Positions 29,759 through 40,851 of a DNA stretch of 64,000 bases are shown here, one piece after another. Under the pieces are notes generated by a model, which did no database searches, was not told the DNA's origin, and worked only from the letters and a program-made list of their open reading frames with translations. Position numbers and translations under genes: made by a program. The stretch's first letter is position 1, and each line of letters begins with the position of its first letter. Source of the DNA: Mesorhizobium japonicum MAFF 303099 (GTDB taxonomy: Bacteria > Pseudomonadota > Alphaproteobacteria > Rhizobiales > Rhizobiaceae); NCBI RefSeq assembly GCF_000009625.1, contig NC_002678.2, positions 186,001 to 250,000 of the forward strand, given 5' to 3'.

Positions 29759-30064
29759 ATGGCAAAGACCAGCTCAGTCGAGAAGAACAACAGGCGCCGC
29801 AAGCTTGCCGACCAGTACGGTCCCAAGCGCGCTGCCCTGAAGGCGATCATCATGGATCAGTCCAAGCCGATGGAGGAGCGCTTCCGCGCTCAGCTTAAGC
29901 TTGCTGCCCTGCCGCGCAACTCGGCCAAGATCCGCATCCGCAACCGCTGCGAAGTCACCGGCCGTCCGCGTGCCTACTATCGCAAGCTCAAAGTATCGCG
30001 CATCGCGCTTCGTGATCTCGGCAACAACGGCCAGATCCCGGGCCTGGTCAAGTCGAGCTGGTAA
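29759..30064 (+). CDS. rpsN: 30S ribosomal protein S14 (zinc-independent form)
   Basis: 101 residues. The longer S14 type without a C-x2-C pair of zinc fingers; only one Cys is seen in [16 protein letters not shown]. Ends [11 protein letters not shown] as usual. The zinc-independent form avoids competition for zinc. Confidence 0.97.
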   Translation: MAKTSSVEKNNRRRKLADQYGPKRAALKAIIMDQSKPMEERFRAQLKLAALPRNSAKIRIRNRCEVTGRPRAYYRKLKVSRIALRDLGNNGQIPGLVKSSW

Positions 30065-30076
30065 GGAGGACATAAC

Positions 30077-30475
30077 ATGTCATTGAGCGATCCTCTCGGC
30101 GATATGCTGACCCGCATCCGCAACGCCTACGGCCGCAAGAAGTCGAGTGTCTCGACGCCGGCCTCGCGTCTGCGCACCCGCGTCCTCGACGTGCTGAAGG
30201 CTGAAGGCTATATCCGCGACTACAGCCAGACCGACTTCGACAACGGCAAGTCCGAAATCGAAATCGAGCTGAAGTATTTCGACGGTGCGCCGGTCGTACG
30301 CGAAATCGCCCGCGTCTCGAAGCCGGGCCGCCGCGTTTACGTCTCGGCCAAGTCGATCCCGCACGTCGCCAACGGCCTCGGCATCGCCATCCTTTCGACG
30401 CCGAAGGGCGTGATGGCCGATCACGAAGCCCGCGAACAGAACGTCGGCGGCGAGATCCTCTGCCAGATCTTCTGA
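30077..30475 (+). CDS. rpsH: 30S ribosomal protein S8
   Basis: 132 residues. Binds 16S helix 21 and in E. coli represses the spc operon. Opening [19 protein letters not shown] and the C-terminal [26 protein letters not shown] are diagnostic. An 88-base spacer follows, with a perfect GTCTTCGG/CCGAAGAC hairpin at 30505-30526. Confidence 0.98.
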   Translation: MSLSDPLGDMLTRIRNAYGRKKSSVSTPASRLRTRVLDVLKAEGYIRDYSQTDFDNGKSEIEIELKYFDGAPVVREIARVSKPGRRVYVSAKSIPHVANGLGIAILSTPKGVMADHEAREQNVGGEILCQIF

Positions 30476-30563
30476 TCTGGCAGCTGACCGCAAATTGGAA
30501 TCCGGTCTTCGGATCGTTCCGAAGACAGAGACCTGAAACAAGAGAAGTGACGAGGACAACAAA

Positions 30564-31097
30564 ATGTCTCGTATTGGAAAGAAACCCGTTTCGCTGCCGC
30601 AGGGCGTGACCGCGACCGTCAACGGCCAGACCGTGACGGCGAAGGGCCCCAAGGGCGAGCTGAAGTTCGTGGTGAACGACGAAGTCCTGGTCAAGATGGA
30701 AGGCAGCGAGATCGCTGTTCAGCCGCGCGACCAGACCAAGACCGCCCGCTCCAAGTGGGGCATGTCGCGCACGCAGATCGTCAACATCCTGCACGGCGTC
30801 AAGGACGGCTTCGAGAAGAAGCTCGAGATCACCGGCGTCGGCTATCGCGCCGCCATGCAGGGCAAGAACCTGCAGCTGGCTCTTGGCTTCAGCCATGACG
30901 TCGTCTATGAGACGCCGGCCGGTGTCACCATCGCTGTGCCGAAGCCGACGGAAATCACCGTGACCGGCATCGACAAGCAGCAGGTTGGCCAGGTCGCGGC
31001 CGAGATCCGCGAGTATCGCGGTCCGGAGCCCTACAAGGGCAAGGGCGTTCGTTACGCTGGCGAGAAGATCGTCCGCAAGGAAGGCAAGAAGAAGTAG
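30564..31097 (+). CDS. rplF: 50S ribosomal protein L6
   Basis: 177 residues. Two repeated folds near the factor-binding site. [13 protein letters not shown] opens the protein and [27 protein letters not shown] ends it, as expected. A 134-base spacer follows, with a CCGAAAAGC/GCTTTTTCGG imperfect hairpin near 31115-31138 and a second GC-rich fold at 31149-31181. Confidence 0.98.
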   Translation: MSRIGKKPVSLPQGVTATVNGQTVTAKGPKGELKFVVNDEVLVKMEGSEIAVQPRDQTKTARSKWGMSRTQIVNILHGVKDGFEKKLEITGVGYRAAMQGKNLQLALGFSHDVVYETPAGVTIAVPKPTEITVTGIDKQQVGQVAAEIREYRGPEPYKGKGVRYAGEKIVRKEGKKK

Positions 31098-31231
31098 TGG
31101 GCTTGACCCGAAAAGCTGCAGGCTTTTTCGGAAGGACCAAGGAAGTGTAACGCCGCGGGGAGCGGCCGCGGGAGGCGTTTTCGCCTACCGCACATGGCGG
31201 CCCCCGTTTTTTGAAGGCAAGGAAGACCATC

Positions 31232-31591
31232 ATGGGTACCAAGGAATCCACGCAGCGCCGTGCGCAGCGCGTTCGCCGCCAGATCAGGAAGGTCGCCGGC
31301 GAGCGTCCGCGTCTGTCGGTTCACCGCACCTCGAAGAACATCTATGTCCAGGTGATCGACGACGCCAAGGGCCACACCATTGCTGCCGCCTCGACGCTCG
31401 AGAAGGACCTCAAGGGTTCGCTCAAGACCGGCGCCGACACCGCCGCCGCCGCCGCGATCGGCAAGCTGATCGCCGAGCGCGCCACCAAGGCCGGCGTCAA
31501 GGAAGTCGTCTTCGACCGTGGCCCGTACATCTATCACGGCCGCGTCAAGGCCCTGGCTGAAGCTGCCCGCGAAGGCGGTCTCAGCTTCTAA
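31232..31591 (+). CDS. rplR: 50S ribosomal protein L18
   Basis: 119 residues. Carries 5S rRNA into the large subunit. ATG 31232 ([15 protein letters not shown]) is preferred to an in-frame ATG at 31211 because AAGGAAG lies just before it. [18 protein letters not shown] and [24 protein letters not shown] are the family blocks. Confidence 0.97.
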   Translation: MGTKESTQRRAQRVRRQIRKVAGERPRLSVHRTSKNIYVQVIDDAKGHTIAAASTLEKDLKGSLKTGADTAAAAAIGKLIAERATKAGVKEVVFDRGPYIYHGRVKALAEAAREGGLSF

Positions 31592-31672
31592 AAAACTTTC
31601 GCCCCCGGTGACCCACAGAGGCGCCGGATCGTATCATCAACCGTGCTTCCGGAAAAAAACAAGGAACAGGAT

Positions 31673-32236
31673 ATGGCACAGGAACGTAGGGAAGGCGGCC
31701 GCGGCCGCGAGCGCGAAGAGCGCGACGACGGCATGGTGGACAAGCTGGTCCACATCAATCGCGTCGCCAAGGTCGTCAAGGGTGGCCGCCGCTTCGGCTT
31801 CGCCGCACTCGTCGTCGTCGGCGACCAGAAGGGCCGCGTCGGCTTCGGTCACGGCAAGGCGCGCGAAGTGCCGGAAGCCATCCGCAAGGCAACCGAATCG
31901 GCCAAGCGCGATATGATCTTCGTGCCGCTGCGCTCGGGCCGTACGCTGCATCACGACGTCGAGGGACGTTGGGGCGCTGGACGCGTTCTGCTGCGCGCCG
32001 CCAAGCAGGGTACCGGCATCATCGCCGGCGGCCCGATGCGCGCCGTCTTCGAGACGCTCGGCATGCATGACGTGGTCGCCAAGTCGATGGGTTCGTCGAA
32101 CCCTTACAACATGGTTCGCGCTACGTTCGACGCGCTGAAGAGCCAGATGCATCCCAAGGATGTGGCTGCCGCGCGCGGCATCAAGTATTCGACCCTTCAG
32201 GCCCGCCGCGGCACCGCCGTTGCGGCTGAAGAATAG
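31673..32236 (+). CDS. rpsE: 30S ribosomal protein S5
   Basis: 187 residues. S5 helps decoding fidelity and translocation. ATG 31673 ([11 protein letters not shown]) follows AAGGAACAGG; the in-frame ATG at 31643 is less likely. The double-stranded RNA-binding fold has [26 protein letters not shown], then [16 protein letters not shown]. Confidence 0.97.
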   Translation: MAQERREGGRGREREERDDGMVDKLVHINRVAKVVKGGRRFGFAALVVVGDQKGRVGFGHGKAREVPEAIRKATESAKRDMIFVPLRSGRTLHHDVEGRWGAGRVLLRAAKQGTGIIAGGPMRAVFETLGMHDVVAKSMGSSNPYNMVRATFDALKSQMHPKDVAAARGIKYSTLQARRGTAVAAEE

Positions 32237-32260
32237 TCGATCTGACCAGGGATTTTGACC

Positions 32261-32458
32261 ATGGCCAAGAAAGCAACCAAGACCATCACCGTTGAGCAGA
32301 TCGGTTCGCCGATCCGCCGTCCGAAGGAACAGCGCGCGACGCTGGTCGGCCTCGGCCTCAACAAGATGCACAAGCAGCGCACCCTGGAAGATACGCCTTC
32401 CGTGCGCGGCATGATCGCCGCCGTTCAGCATCTCGTCCGCGTCGTGGACGAGGGCTGA
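32261..32458 (+). CDS. rpmD: 50S ribosomal protein L30
   Basis: 65 residues. Small ferredoxin-like protein. ATG 32261 ([20 protein letters not shown]) gives the usual N-terminus; another ATG two codons upstream cannot be excluded. [21 protein letters not shown] is diagnostic. Confidence 0.97.
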   Translation: MAKKATKTITVEQIGSPIRRPKEQRATLVGLGLNKMHKQRTLEDTPSVRGMIAAVQHLVRVVDEG

Positions 32459-32480
32459 GCCAAAGCGCAGGAGAACTCAG

Positions 32481-32954
32481 ATGAAACTCAACGATCTGCG
32501 TGACAAGGACGGCGCGACGCATTCCAAGAAGCGTCTCGGCCGCGGCATCGGTTCCGGCTCGGGCAAGACCGCCGGTCGCGGTGTCAAGGGCCAGAAGGCA
32601 CGCTCCGGCGTCGCCATCAACGGCTTCGAGGGTGGCCAGATGCCGCTCTACAGGCGCCTGCCGAAGCGTGGCTTCAACAACATCTTCGCCAAGAGCTTCG
32701 TCGTCGTGTCGCTGGCCCGCATCCAGGAAGCCGTCGACGCCAAGAAGCTTGACGCCAAGGCAACCGTGACAGCCGAGGCACTTGTCGCCGCCGGCGTCAT
32801 CCGCCGCGTCAAGGATGGCGTGCGCGTGCTGTCCGATGGCGAACTGAAGGCCAAGCTTGCCTTCGACGTCGCCGGCGCCTCCAAGGCCGCGATCGAGAAG
32901 ATCGAAAAGGCCGGCGGCTCGGTCAAGTTGCCGGAAAAGGCAGCTGCCGAGTAA
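32481..32954 (+). CDS. rplO: 50S ribosomal protein L15
   Basis: 157 residues. Late-assembly protein with an extended N-terminal arm, seen as the Gly-rich [30 protein letters not shown] follows. Last ribosomal protein before secY. Confidence 0.98.
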   Translation: MKLNDLRDKDGATHSKKRLGRGIGSGSGKTAGRGVKGQKARSGVAINGFEGGQMPLYRRLPKRGFNNIFAKSFVVVSLARIQEAVDAKKLDAKATVTAEALVAAGVIRRVKDGVRVLSDGELKAKLAFDVAGASKAAIEKIEKAGGSVKLPEKAAAE

Positions 32955-33027
32955 CGGCAATTTGAAGCGCGATCGGCGGAAACGGGATCCCTTTTTTGCT
33001 CACGATTGTGCTTTGATCTGCTCAATT

Positions 33028-33053
33028 AAGCGGCCGCGTCAACGCGGCCGCTT
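33028..33053 (+). other. Perfect 11-pair hairpin between rplO and secY
   Basis: AAGCGGCCGCG at 33028-33038 pairs exactly with CGCGGCCGCTT at 33043-33053 around TCAA. No T run follows (next bases GCATG), so it is not a standard terminator. Secretion and ribosomal genes are separated here by 194 bases. Confidence 0.75.
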
Positions 33054-33148
33054 GCATGTTTAGAGCCCGGAGCTTATCTCGTGAGCTTCGGTGAAACGCG
33101 CCGCCTGACCTCACGGGCCATCAAGCGTTACCAAGCGGAGAATCAGGC

Positions 33149-34485
<1,337 letters not shown>

Positions 34486-34489
<4 letters not shown>

Positions 34490-35082
34490 GGTTGATTTTG
34501 CTTGGGCCGCCAGGGGCGGGCAAGGGGACACAAGCACAAAGACTGGTAGAAAAACACGGCATACCCCAGCTCTCGACGGGAGACATGCTGCGTGCCGCCG
34601 TTCAGGCCGGTTCCGAAGTCGGCAAGCGTGCCAAGGCGGTGATGGATGCCGGCGAATTGGTGTCGGACGCCATCGTCAACGCCATCGTCGCCGAGCGAAT
34701 CGACCAGGCCGATTGCGCCAAGGGATTCATCCTCGACGGCTACCCGCGCACGCTGGTGCAGGCAGATGCGGTTGAATCGATGCTTTCCGAGCGTGGCATC
34801 GGCCTCGACACGGTCATCGAACTGGTTGTCGATGACAGGGCCCTGGTCGGCCGCATTGTCAAACGCGCCGAGGATGCCAAGGCCGCCGGCCAGCCGGTAC
34901 GCAAGGACGACAATCCCGCAGTGTTCGAAGAGCGCCTGCGCGAGTACTACAAGAAGACCGCTCCGCTGACCGGCTACTATTACGCCAAGGGCAAGCTCAA
35001 GACGGTCGACGGCTTGGCCAGCATCGACGCGGTGACCAACGAGATCGAAGCCGTGCTTACGGCGGCCGCCGAGGCGCGGTAA
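34486..35082 (+). CDS. adk: Adenylate kinase, short-LID form
   Basis: 198 residues. Converts ATP and AMP to two ADP. The P-loop [10 protein letters not shown] lies at residues 6-15 and the NMP-binding DGYPRT at about 85-90. The LID region is short ([18 protein letters not shown]) and has no zinc-binding cysteines, unlike the 214-residue long form. Four-base ATGA overlap with secY. In alphaproteobacteria adk takes the place held by rpmJ in enterobacteria. Confidence 0.98.
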
Positions 35083-35101
35083 GGGAATTTAAAGATTAGG
35101 C

Positions 35102-35130
35102 TTGACGGGAGCGGCTCGCTGCGGTATGGC
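35102..35130 (+). promoter_or_regulatory. Candidate promoter of rpsM-rpsK-rpoA-rplQ
   Basis: TTGACG at 35102-35107 and TATGGC at 35125-35130 with an exact 17-base spacer, 19 bases after the adk stop and about 170 before rpsM. One of the best promoter matches in the window. Confidence 0.5.
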
Positions 35131-35300
35131 GGCCCGTCTTCCTATCAGGTGCGAACTTTGCTTGTCCGCAAGGGCAAGGCAGTCGCTTTGAACTGGAAAC
35201 TCCCGCAAGGGCCGGCCTCCACCGGACGCGGGGCAACTTTGACAGCGCCAGGCCTGCCTTGTTTGAGAGGTTGGTCGGCCCACATGGAGAAGGAAAGAAC

Positions 35301-35669
35301 ATGGCTCGTATAGCCGGCGTCAACATTCCGACCAACAAGCGCGTCGTCATCGCGCTTCAGTACATTCACGGCATTGGCAAGAAGTTCGCCCAGGAGATCG
35401 TCGACAAGGTCGGCATCCCGGCCGAGCGCCGCGTCAACCAGCTGACCGACGCGGAAGTGCTGCAGATCCGCGAGACCATCGACCGCGACTACCAGGTCGA
35501 GGGCGACCTGCGTCGCGAAGTGTCGATGAACATCAAGCGTCTCATGGACCTCGGCTGCTACCGCGGCCTGCGTCACCGTCGCTCGCTGCCGGTCCGCGGC
35601 CAGCGCACGCACACCAATGCACGCACCCGCAAGGGCCCGGCCAAGTCGATCGCCGGCAAGAAGAAGTAA
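35301..35669 (+). CDS. rpsM: 30S ribosomal protein S13
   Basis: 122 residues. Bridges head and large subunit and contacts P-site tRNA. ATG 35301 ([14 protein letters not shown]) follows AAGGAAAG; the in-frame ATG at 35259 is rejected. [30 protein letters not shown] is the basic C-terminal tail. Confidence 0.98.
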   Translation: MARIAGVNIPTNKRVVIALQYIHGIGKKFAQEIVDKVGIPAERRVNQLTDAEVLQIRETIDRDYQVEGDLRREVSMNIKRLMDLGCYRGLRHRRSLPVRGQRTHTNARTRKGPAKSIAGKKK

Positions 35670-35672
35670 GTG

Positions 35673-35724
35673 AGCGAGTAGCCATTAGCGAGTAGGGGTC
35701 CCTATTCGCTATTCCCTACTCGCT
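35673..35724. repeat. Nested inverted repeat with four GCGAGTAG-type units
   Basis: AGCGAGTAG at 35673-35681 pairs with CTACTCGCT at 35716-35724. Inside it AGCGAGTAGGG at 35687-35697 pairs with CCCTATTCGCT at 35700-35710 (one G-T pair). So the 8-mer appears twice forward and, with one change, twice reversed in 52 bases. It lies directly after rpsM. Confidence 0.8.
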
Positions 35725-35781
35725 TTCAAAGGTGGAGCCGCTGGCATTACGGCGGTGTAGAGATCAACTGAAAGGAATACC

Positions 35782-36171
35782 ATGGCCAAGGAAGCCGCTC
35801 GTGTTCGCCGTCGCGAACGCAAGAATATCTCGTCGGGCGTTGCCCACGTCAATTCGACCTTCAACAACACGATGATCACGATCACCGACGCGCAGGGCAA
35901 TTCAATTGCCTGGTCGTCGGCCGGTGCCCAGGGCTTCAAGGGTTCGCGCAAGTCGACCCCGTTCGCTGCCCAGATGGCTGCCGAGGACGTCGCCAAGAAG
36001 GCTCAGGAACACGGCATGCGCATGCTCGAAGTCGAGGTCTGCGGACCTGGCTCCGGTCGTGAATCGGCGCTGCGCGCGCTGCAGGCGGCCGGCTTCACCA
36101 TCACCTCGATCCGTGATGTGACGCCGATCCCGCACAATGGCTGCCGCCCGCGCAAGAAGCGCCGCGTCTAA
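35782..36171 (+). CDS. rpsK: 30S ribosomal protein S11
   Basis: 129 residues. Platform protein near the mRNA exit. [23 protein letters not shown] and [38 protein letters not shown] are diagnostic. rpsD, usual next in enterobacteria, is absent, as in other alphaproteobacteria. Confidence 0.98.
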
Positions 36172-36231
36172 GAAATTACCGAACGCCGCGCGAACGCTCA
36201 CAGGGGCGTTCCTCCGCGGTATTCCAGGTCG

Positions 36232-36256
36232 CCCGCCACGATTGGATGGTGGCGGG
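36232..36256 (+). other. Leader hairpin just before rpoA
   Basis: CCCGCCAC at 36232-36239 pairs with GTGGCGGG at 36249-36256, without a T tract, ending about 8 bases before the rpoA ribosome-binding site. It could modulate translation or mRNA stability. Confidence 0.55.
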
Positions 36257-36275
36257 TCAACGGAAGGAAAGCATC

Positions 36276-37286
36276 ATGATCCAGAAAAATTGGCAGGAAC
36301 TGATCAAGCCGAACAAGATCGAGTTCTCGTCGAAGAAGAAGACGCTGACCACGCTGGTCGCCGAGCCGCTCGAGCGTGGCTTTGGCCTCACCCTCGGCAA
36401 CGCGCTGCGCCGCGTGCTTCTGTCTTCGCTGCGCGGTGCGGCTGTGACCGCTGTGCAGATCGACGGCGTTCTGCATGAATTCTCGTCTATCGCCGGCGTG
36501 CGCGAGGACGTGACCGACATCGTCTTGAACATCAAGGAGATCGCCATCCGCATGGAAGGCGATGGCCCCAAGCGCATGGTCGTGCGCAAGCAGGGACCGG
36601 GTGCGGTTCTCGCCGGCGACATCCAGACGGTTGGTGACGTTGAGATCCTCAACCCCGACCACGTCATCTGCACGCTGGACGAAGGCGCTGAAATCCGCAT
36701 GGAATTCACCGTCGACACCGGCAAGGGTTACGTGCCGGCCGAGCGCAACCGCGCCGAGGACGCGCCGATTGGCCTGATCCCGGTCGACAGCCTCTATTCG
36801 CCCGTCAAGAAGGTCTCCTACAAGGTCGAAAACACCCGCGAGGGCCAGGTTCTCGACTATGACAAGCTGACCATGACGATCGAGACCGACGGTTCGATCT
36901 CGGGCGAGGACGCAGTGGCCTTCGCCGCCCGCATCCTGCAGGACCAGCTCGGCCTGTTCGTCAACTTCGACGAGCCGCAGAAGGAAGTCGCCGCCGAAGC
37001 CGTCACCGAGCTCGCCTTCAACCCGGCGCTGCTCAAGAAGGTCGACGAACTTGAACTTTCGGTGCGTTCGGCCAACTGCCTGAAGAACGACAACATCGTC
37101 TACATCGGCGATCTCATCCAGAAGACCGAAGCCGAGATGCTGCGCACCCCGAACTTCGGCCGCAAGTCGCTGAACGAGATCAAGGAAGTCCTGGCGGCGA
37201 TGGGCCTGCACCTCGGCATGGAAGTGCCGGATTGGCCGCCGGAAAACATCGAAGACCTCGCCAAGCGTTACGAAGACCAATATTGA
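36276..37286 (+). CDS. rpoA: RNA polymerase alpha subunit
   Basis: 336 residues, the usual rhizobial length. The N-terminal domain (about 1-230), with [17 protein letters not shown] at about 35-51, dimerises and nucleates assembly of the polymerase; a linker joins it to the C-terminal domain, which contacts UP elements and activators. The C-terminal SVRSANCLK includes Arg264, matching the DNA-contacting Arg265 of E. coli. ATG 36276 (MIQKNWQEL) follows AAGGAAAG; an in-frame start at 36246 is less likely. Confidence 0.98.
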
Positions 37287-37390
37287 GCATGAATTCCAAG
37301 GATCGGCGGCGTGGGCCGCTCGATCCGACGGTCATGCGGAAAACCATCAGAGGCCTTGGCCTCTTGAACAACTAAAGAAGGAAAAGAGCC

Positions 37391-37822
37391 ATGCGCCACG
37401 GTTTCAAAGGCCGTCGCTTCGCCCGAAGCATTAGCCATCGCAAGTCGATGTTCGCCAACCTCGCCGTGTCGCTGCTCGAGCACGAGCAGATCGTCACCAC
37501 CTTGCCGAAGGCGAAGGACCTGCGTCCGATCGTCGAGAAGCTGGTAACGCTCGGCAAGCGCGGCGACCTGCACGCCCGCCGCCAGGTGATCGCGCAGATT
37601 GGCAATGAAGGCGTCGTCAAGCGCCTGTTCGACACCATCGCCCCGCGCTACGCCAACCGCAACGGCGGCTACCTGCGCATCATGAAGGCTGGCTTCCGTC
37701 ACGGCGACAACGCCGCGATGGCCGTCATCGAGTTCGTTGATCGCGACACCTCGGCCAAGGGCGCCGGCGACCGCGCCCGTCTCGAAGCCGAAGGCACCGA
37801 CGCGGAAGCCGCTGCCGCATAA
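37391..37822 (+). CDS. rplQ: 50S ribosomal protein L17
   Basis: 143 residues. Tunnel-exit protein. [24 protein letters not shown] and [22 protein letters not shown] are diagnostic; the Ala/Glu-rich tail is typical of rhizobia. Ends the ribosomal block; a strong terminator follows. Confidence 0.98.
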   Translation: MRHGFKGRRFARSISHRKSMFANLAVSLLEHEQIVTTLPKAKDLRPIVEKLVTLGKRGDLHARRQVIAQIGNEGVVKRLFDTIAPRYANRNGGYLRIMKAGFRHGDNAAMAVIEFVDRDTSAKGAGDRARLEAEGTDAEAAAA

Positions 37823-37847
37823 GGCCACGTCTTTTCGGAACGAATTG

Positions 37848-37870
37848 AAGGGGCCCGCGGGCCCCTTTTT
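37848..37870 (+). terminator. Intrinsic terminator after rplQ
   Basis: AAGGGGCCC at 37848-37856 pairs with GGGCCCCTT at 37859-37867, with a T run (37866-37870). Confidence 0.94.
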
Positions 37871-38003
37871 CATGCCCTACGCGTACCAAGGCGCGCGTTA
37901 AACGATCTGCCGGCGCGAAAATAATCGGATTTCAGCGGCTTAGCCTTTCATTTTGCACAATCGTCGGGACAATGCGCCCGAACTTGCCTTGGAGGATTCG
38001 CGA

Positions 38004-39497
38004 ATGCGCGCCAAAAGACTGTCCCTTGTTCTGCTCTGCGCCTTTATGGTGTTCGCAGCCGCACCGGCAGTCCGGCAGGCGTTCGCGGAAGACGCCGCAA
38101 AGCCCGCCGATCCTGGTCTCTCCGATGTGCTGACCGATCTGCTGCATGGCGTCGAAGGCGAGAATGCCACCTCCGGGCCTGACAAGCGCGTGCCGTTCGG
38201 TCGCGAGGAGGTGCAGCTTTCGTTCGCGCCGCTGGTCAAGCAGACGGCGCCGGCCGTGGTCAACGTCTATGCCTCGCAGACGGCCAAGGTCACATCGCCT
38301 TTTGAAGGCGATCCGTTCTTCGAGGAGTTTTTCGGCCGTGCCCAGCCGCGCGCGCAGTCCTCGCTGGGCTCGGGCGTGCTCGTTGATCCAAGCGGTGTCA
38401 TCGTCACCAATTTCCATGTCATCAAGGATGCCGACGAGGTCAAGGTGGCGACCGCCGACGGCCGTGAGTTCACCAGCAAGGTGATGCTCAAGGACGAGAC
38501 GCTCGATCTCGCCGTGCTCAAGATCGAATCCGACAAGCCGTTCCCGGTCATCGCCATTGGCGATTCCGACGCGCTCGAGGTCGGCGACCTGGTGCTGGCC
38601 ATCGGCAATCCCTTCGGCGTCGGCCAGACCACCACCAGCGGCATTGTTTCCGCACTTGCCCGCAGCCATATCGGGGTCTCGGATTCGGGCTATTTCATCC
38701 AGACCGACGCGGCCATCAATCCCGGCAATTCCGGCGGCGCGCTGATCAACATGGGCGGTCAGCTGGTCGGTATCAACACCGCCATCTACAGCCGCAGCGG
38801 CGGCTCAATCGGGATCGGCTTCGCCATTCCCGCCAACATGGTGCGGGCTTTCGCCGATGCGGCAAAGGCCGGCCTCGACTTCTTCGAACGCCCCTATATC
38901 GGCGCCGAGTTCGAGGCGGTGACGCCGCAGATCGCCGACTCGCTCGGCATGGAAAAGCCGACCGGTGCGCTGGTCTCTTCGGTCGACGCGACCGGGCCAG
39001 CCGGTAAGGCCGGGCTGAAGGCAGGCGATGTCGTGCTGCAGATCAACGGCAAGCCGGTCGAGAGCATCGAGGCGCTGGACTATCGCATGGCGACGCTGTC
39101 GATCGGCACAAAGGCGAATTTCGCGGTCCTGACCAAGGGCCAGAAAGCGGCCATGGACATCGCGCTGGAGCGGGCGCCGGAAGGTGCGAAAGCCTCGGAA
39201 GTGACGCTGCATGGCCGCAGCCCGTTCTCGGGCGCCAAGGTCGCGGAACTGTCGCCGCGGCTTGCCCAGAAGCTTGGCCTGCGCACCGATCTCAAAGGCG
39301 TGACGGTGATCGATATCAACCGCGATTCGCCAGCCGCCGATTTCGGCTTCCTGCCAGGCGACATCGTGCGCGAGGTCAACGGCACCACGATCGATACCGC
39401 CGCGACGCTGGCGCAGGTAGCCCAGCAGGATACGCGCTGGTGGCGCTTTACCGTCGAGCGCGGCGGGCAGATACTGCGCCAGGTGTTGCGTTACTGA
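38004..39497 (+). CDS. Do/DegP-type periplasmic serine protease with two PDZ domains
   Basis: 497 residues. Envelope quality-control protease of the HtrA family. A signal peptide covers about residues 1-28, ending AFA. The trypsin-like domain has His138 (TNFHVI), Asp168 (LDLAVL) and Ser243 (GNSGGAL), a complete catalytic triad. Two PDZ domains follow, at about 300-390 and 405-490, which bind C-termini and gate activity. ATG 38004 follows GGAGG at 37991-37995; the frame is open to 37953 without a better site. It is placed between rplQ and rarA. Confidence 0.95.
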   Translation: MRAKRLSLVLLCAFMVFAAAPAVRQAFAEDAAKPADPGLSDVLTDLLHGVEGENATSGPDKRVPFGREEVQLSFAPLVKQTAPAVVNVYASQTAKVTSPFEGDPFFEEFFGRAQPRAQSSLGSGVLVDPSGVIVTNFHVIKDADEVKVATADGREFTSKVMLKDETLDLAVLKIESDKPFPVIAIGDSDALEVGDLVLAIGNPFGVGQTTTSGIVSALARSHIGVSDSGYFIQTDAAINPGNSGGALINMGGQLVGINTAIYSRSGGSIGIGFAIPANMVRAFADAAKAGLDFFERPYIGAEFEAVTPQIADSLGMEKPTGALVSSVDATGPAGKAGLKAGDVVLQINGKPVESIEALDYRMATLSIGTKANFAVLTKGQKAAMDIALERAPEGAKASEVTLHGRSPFSGAKVAELSPRLAQKLGLRTDLKGVTVIDINRDSPAADFGFLPGDIVREVNGTTIDTAATLAQVAQQDTRWWRFTVERGGQILRQVLRY

Positions 39498-39538
39498 GTT
39501 CGGTCTGAAGGGATCGCGCTCCAAACCAAAAGAAGTGC

Positions 39539-40846
39539 ATGGCCGATCTGTTCAGTGTCGATGAACCGGAAAAGGCGCCGCCCGGGCGGCCGCTGGCCGA
39601 CAGGCTGCGGCCGAAAAACCTTGGCGAGGTCGTCGGCCAGGAGCATCTGACCGGCCCCGATGGCGCCCTGACCCGGCTGATCGGCTCGGGCTCACTCGGT
39701 TCGATGATTTTCTGGGGACCGCCGGGCACCGGCAAGACCACTGTGGCCAGGCTGCTCGCTGGCGAGACCAGCCTTGCCTTCGAGCAGATCTCGGCGGTGT
39801 TTTCGGGCGTTGCCGACCTGAAGAAAGTGTTCGAGACGGCCAAGCTGCGCCGCGCCAACGGCCGCCAGACCCTGCTTTTCGTTGACGAGATCCACCGCTT
39901 CAACCGCGCCCAGCAGGATTCCTTTCTCCCTGTCATGGAGGATGGGACGGTCGTCTTGGTCGGCGCCACGACCGAAAACCCGTCCTTCGAACTCAACGCG
40001 GCTCTGTTGTCCCGCGCGCGCGTCATGGTTTTCCATTCGCTCGGCGAGGAGAGCATCGCCAAGCTGATGGTGCGGGCGGAGGAGACGGAGGGCAGGGCGC
40101 TGCCGCTCGACGACGAGGCCCGCGCCATGCTGATCCGCATGAGCGATGGCGATGGACGCGCATCGCTGACACTCGCCGAGGAAGTCTGGCGGGCCGCCAA
40201 ACCTGGCGAGGTCTTCGATCCCGAGGGGTTGCAGCGCATCGTCCAGCGCCGCGCGCCGATCTACGACAAGGGCCAGGACGGCCACTACAATCTGATCTCG
40301 GCGCTCCACAAATCGGTGCGCGGCTCCGATCCCGATGCAGCACTCTACTATCTCGCCCGCATGTTCGACGCCGGCGAGGATCCGCTCTATCTCGGCCGCC
40401 GGCTGGTGCGCATGGCGATGGAAGATATCGGCCTTGCCGATCCGCAGGCACTGGTCGTTGCCAATGCCGCCAAGGACGCCTACGACTACCTTGGCTCTCC
40501 GGAAGGCGAACTCGCCTTTGCCGAAGCCACCGTCTATCTCGCCACCGCGCCCAAATCCAATGCCGTCTACACGGCCTTCAAGGCGGCCACGCAGGCAGCC
40601 AAGCAGCATGGCTCGCTGCTGCCGCCAAAGCATATCCTCAACGCGCCGACCAAGCTGATGAAGGAAGAGGATTACGGCGCGGGCTATCGCTACGATCATG
40701 ATGAGCCGGACGCCTTTTCGGGCCAGGACTATTTTCCGGAGAAGATGGGCCGCCAGACCTTCTACGATCCGCCTGAGCGTGGTTTCGAGCGCGACATCAG
40801 GAAGCGGCTCGACTATTGGGCGAAGCTGCGCAAGGAACGGGAATAG
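39539..40846 (+). CDS. rarA: Replication-associated recombination protein RarA (MgsA)
   Basis: 435-residue AAA+ ATPase related to clamp loaders, which acts at stalled replication forks. Walker A is GPPGTGKTT (about residues 59-67), Walker B is LLFVDEIHRFN (about 112-122), and sensor-1 lies in GATTENPSF. The C-terminal region with LVRMAMEDIGLADPQAL and the tetramerisation part with APKSNAVYTAFKAA is typical. Starts 41 bases after the protease stop; the two may be co-transcribed. Confidence 0.97.
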   Translation: MADLFSVDEPEKAPPGRPLADRLRPKNLGEVVGQEHLTGPDGALTRLIGSGSLGSMIFWGPPGTGKTTVARLLAGETSLAFEQISAVFSGVADLKKVFETAKLRRANGRQTLLFVDEIHRFNRAQQDSFLPVMEDGTVVLVGATTENPSFELNAALLSRARVMVFHSLGEESIAKLMVRAEETEGRALPLDDEARAMLIRMSDGDGRASLTLAEEVWRAAKPGEVFDPEGLQRIVQRRAPIYDKGQDGHYNLISALHKSVRGSDPDAALYYLARMFDAGEDPLYLGRRLVRMAMEDIGLADPQALVVANAAKDAYDYLGSPEGELAFAEATVYLATAPKSNAVYTAFKAATQAAKQHGSLLPPKHILNAPTKLMKEEDYGAGYRYDHDEPDAFSGQDYFPEKMGRQTFYDPPERGFERDIRKRLDYWAKLRKERE

Positions 40847-40851
40847 CTGAT

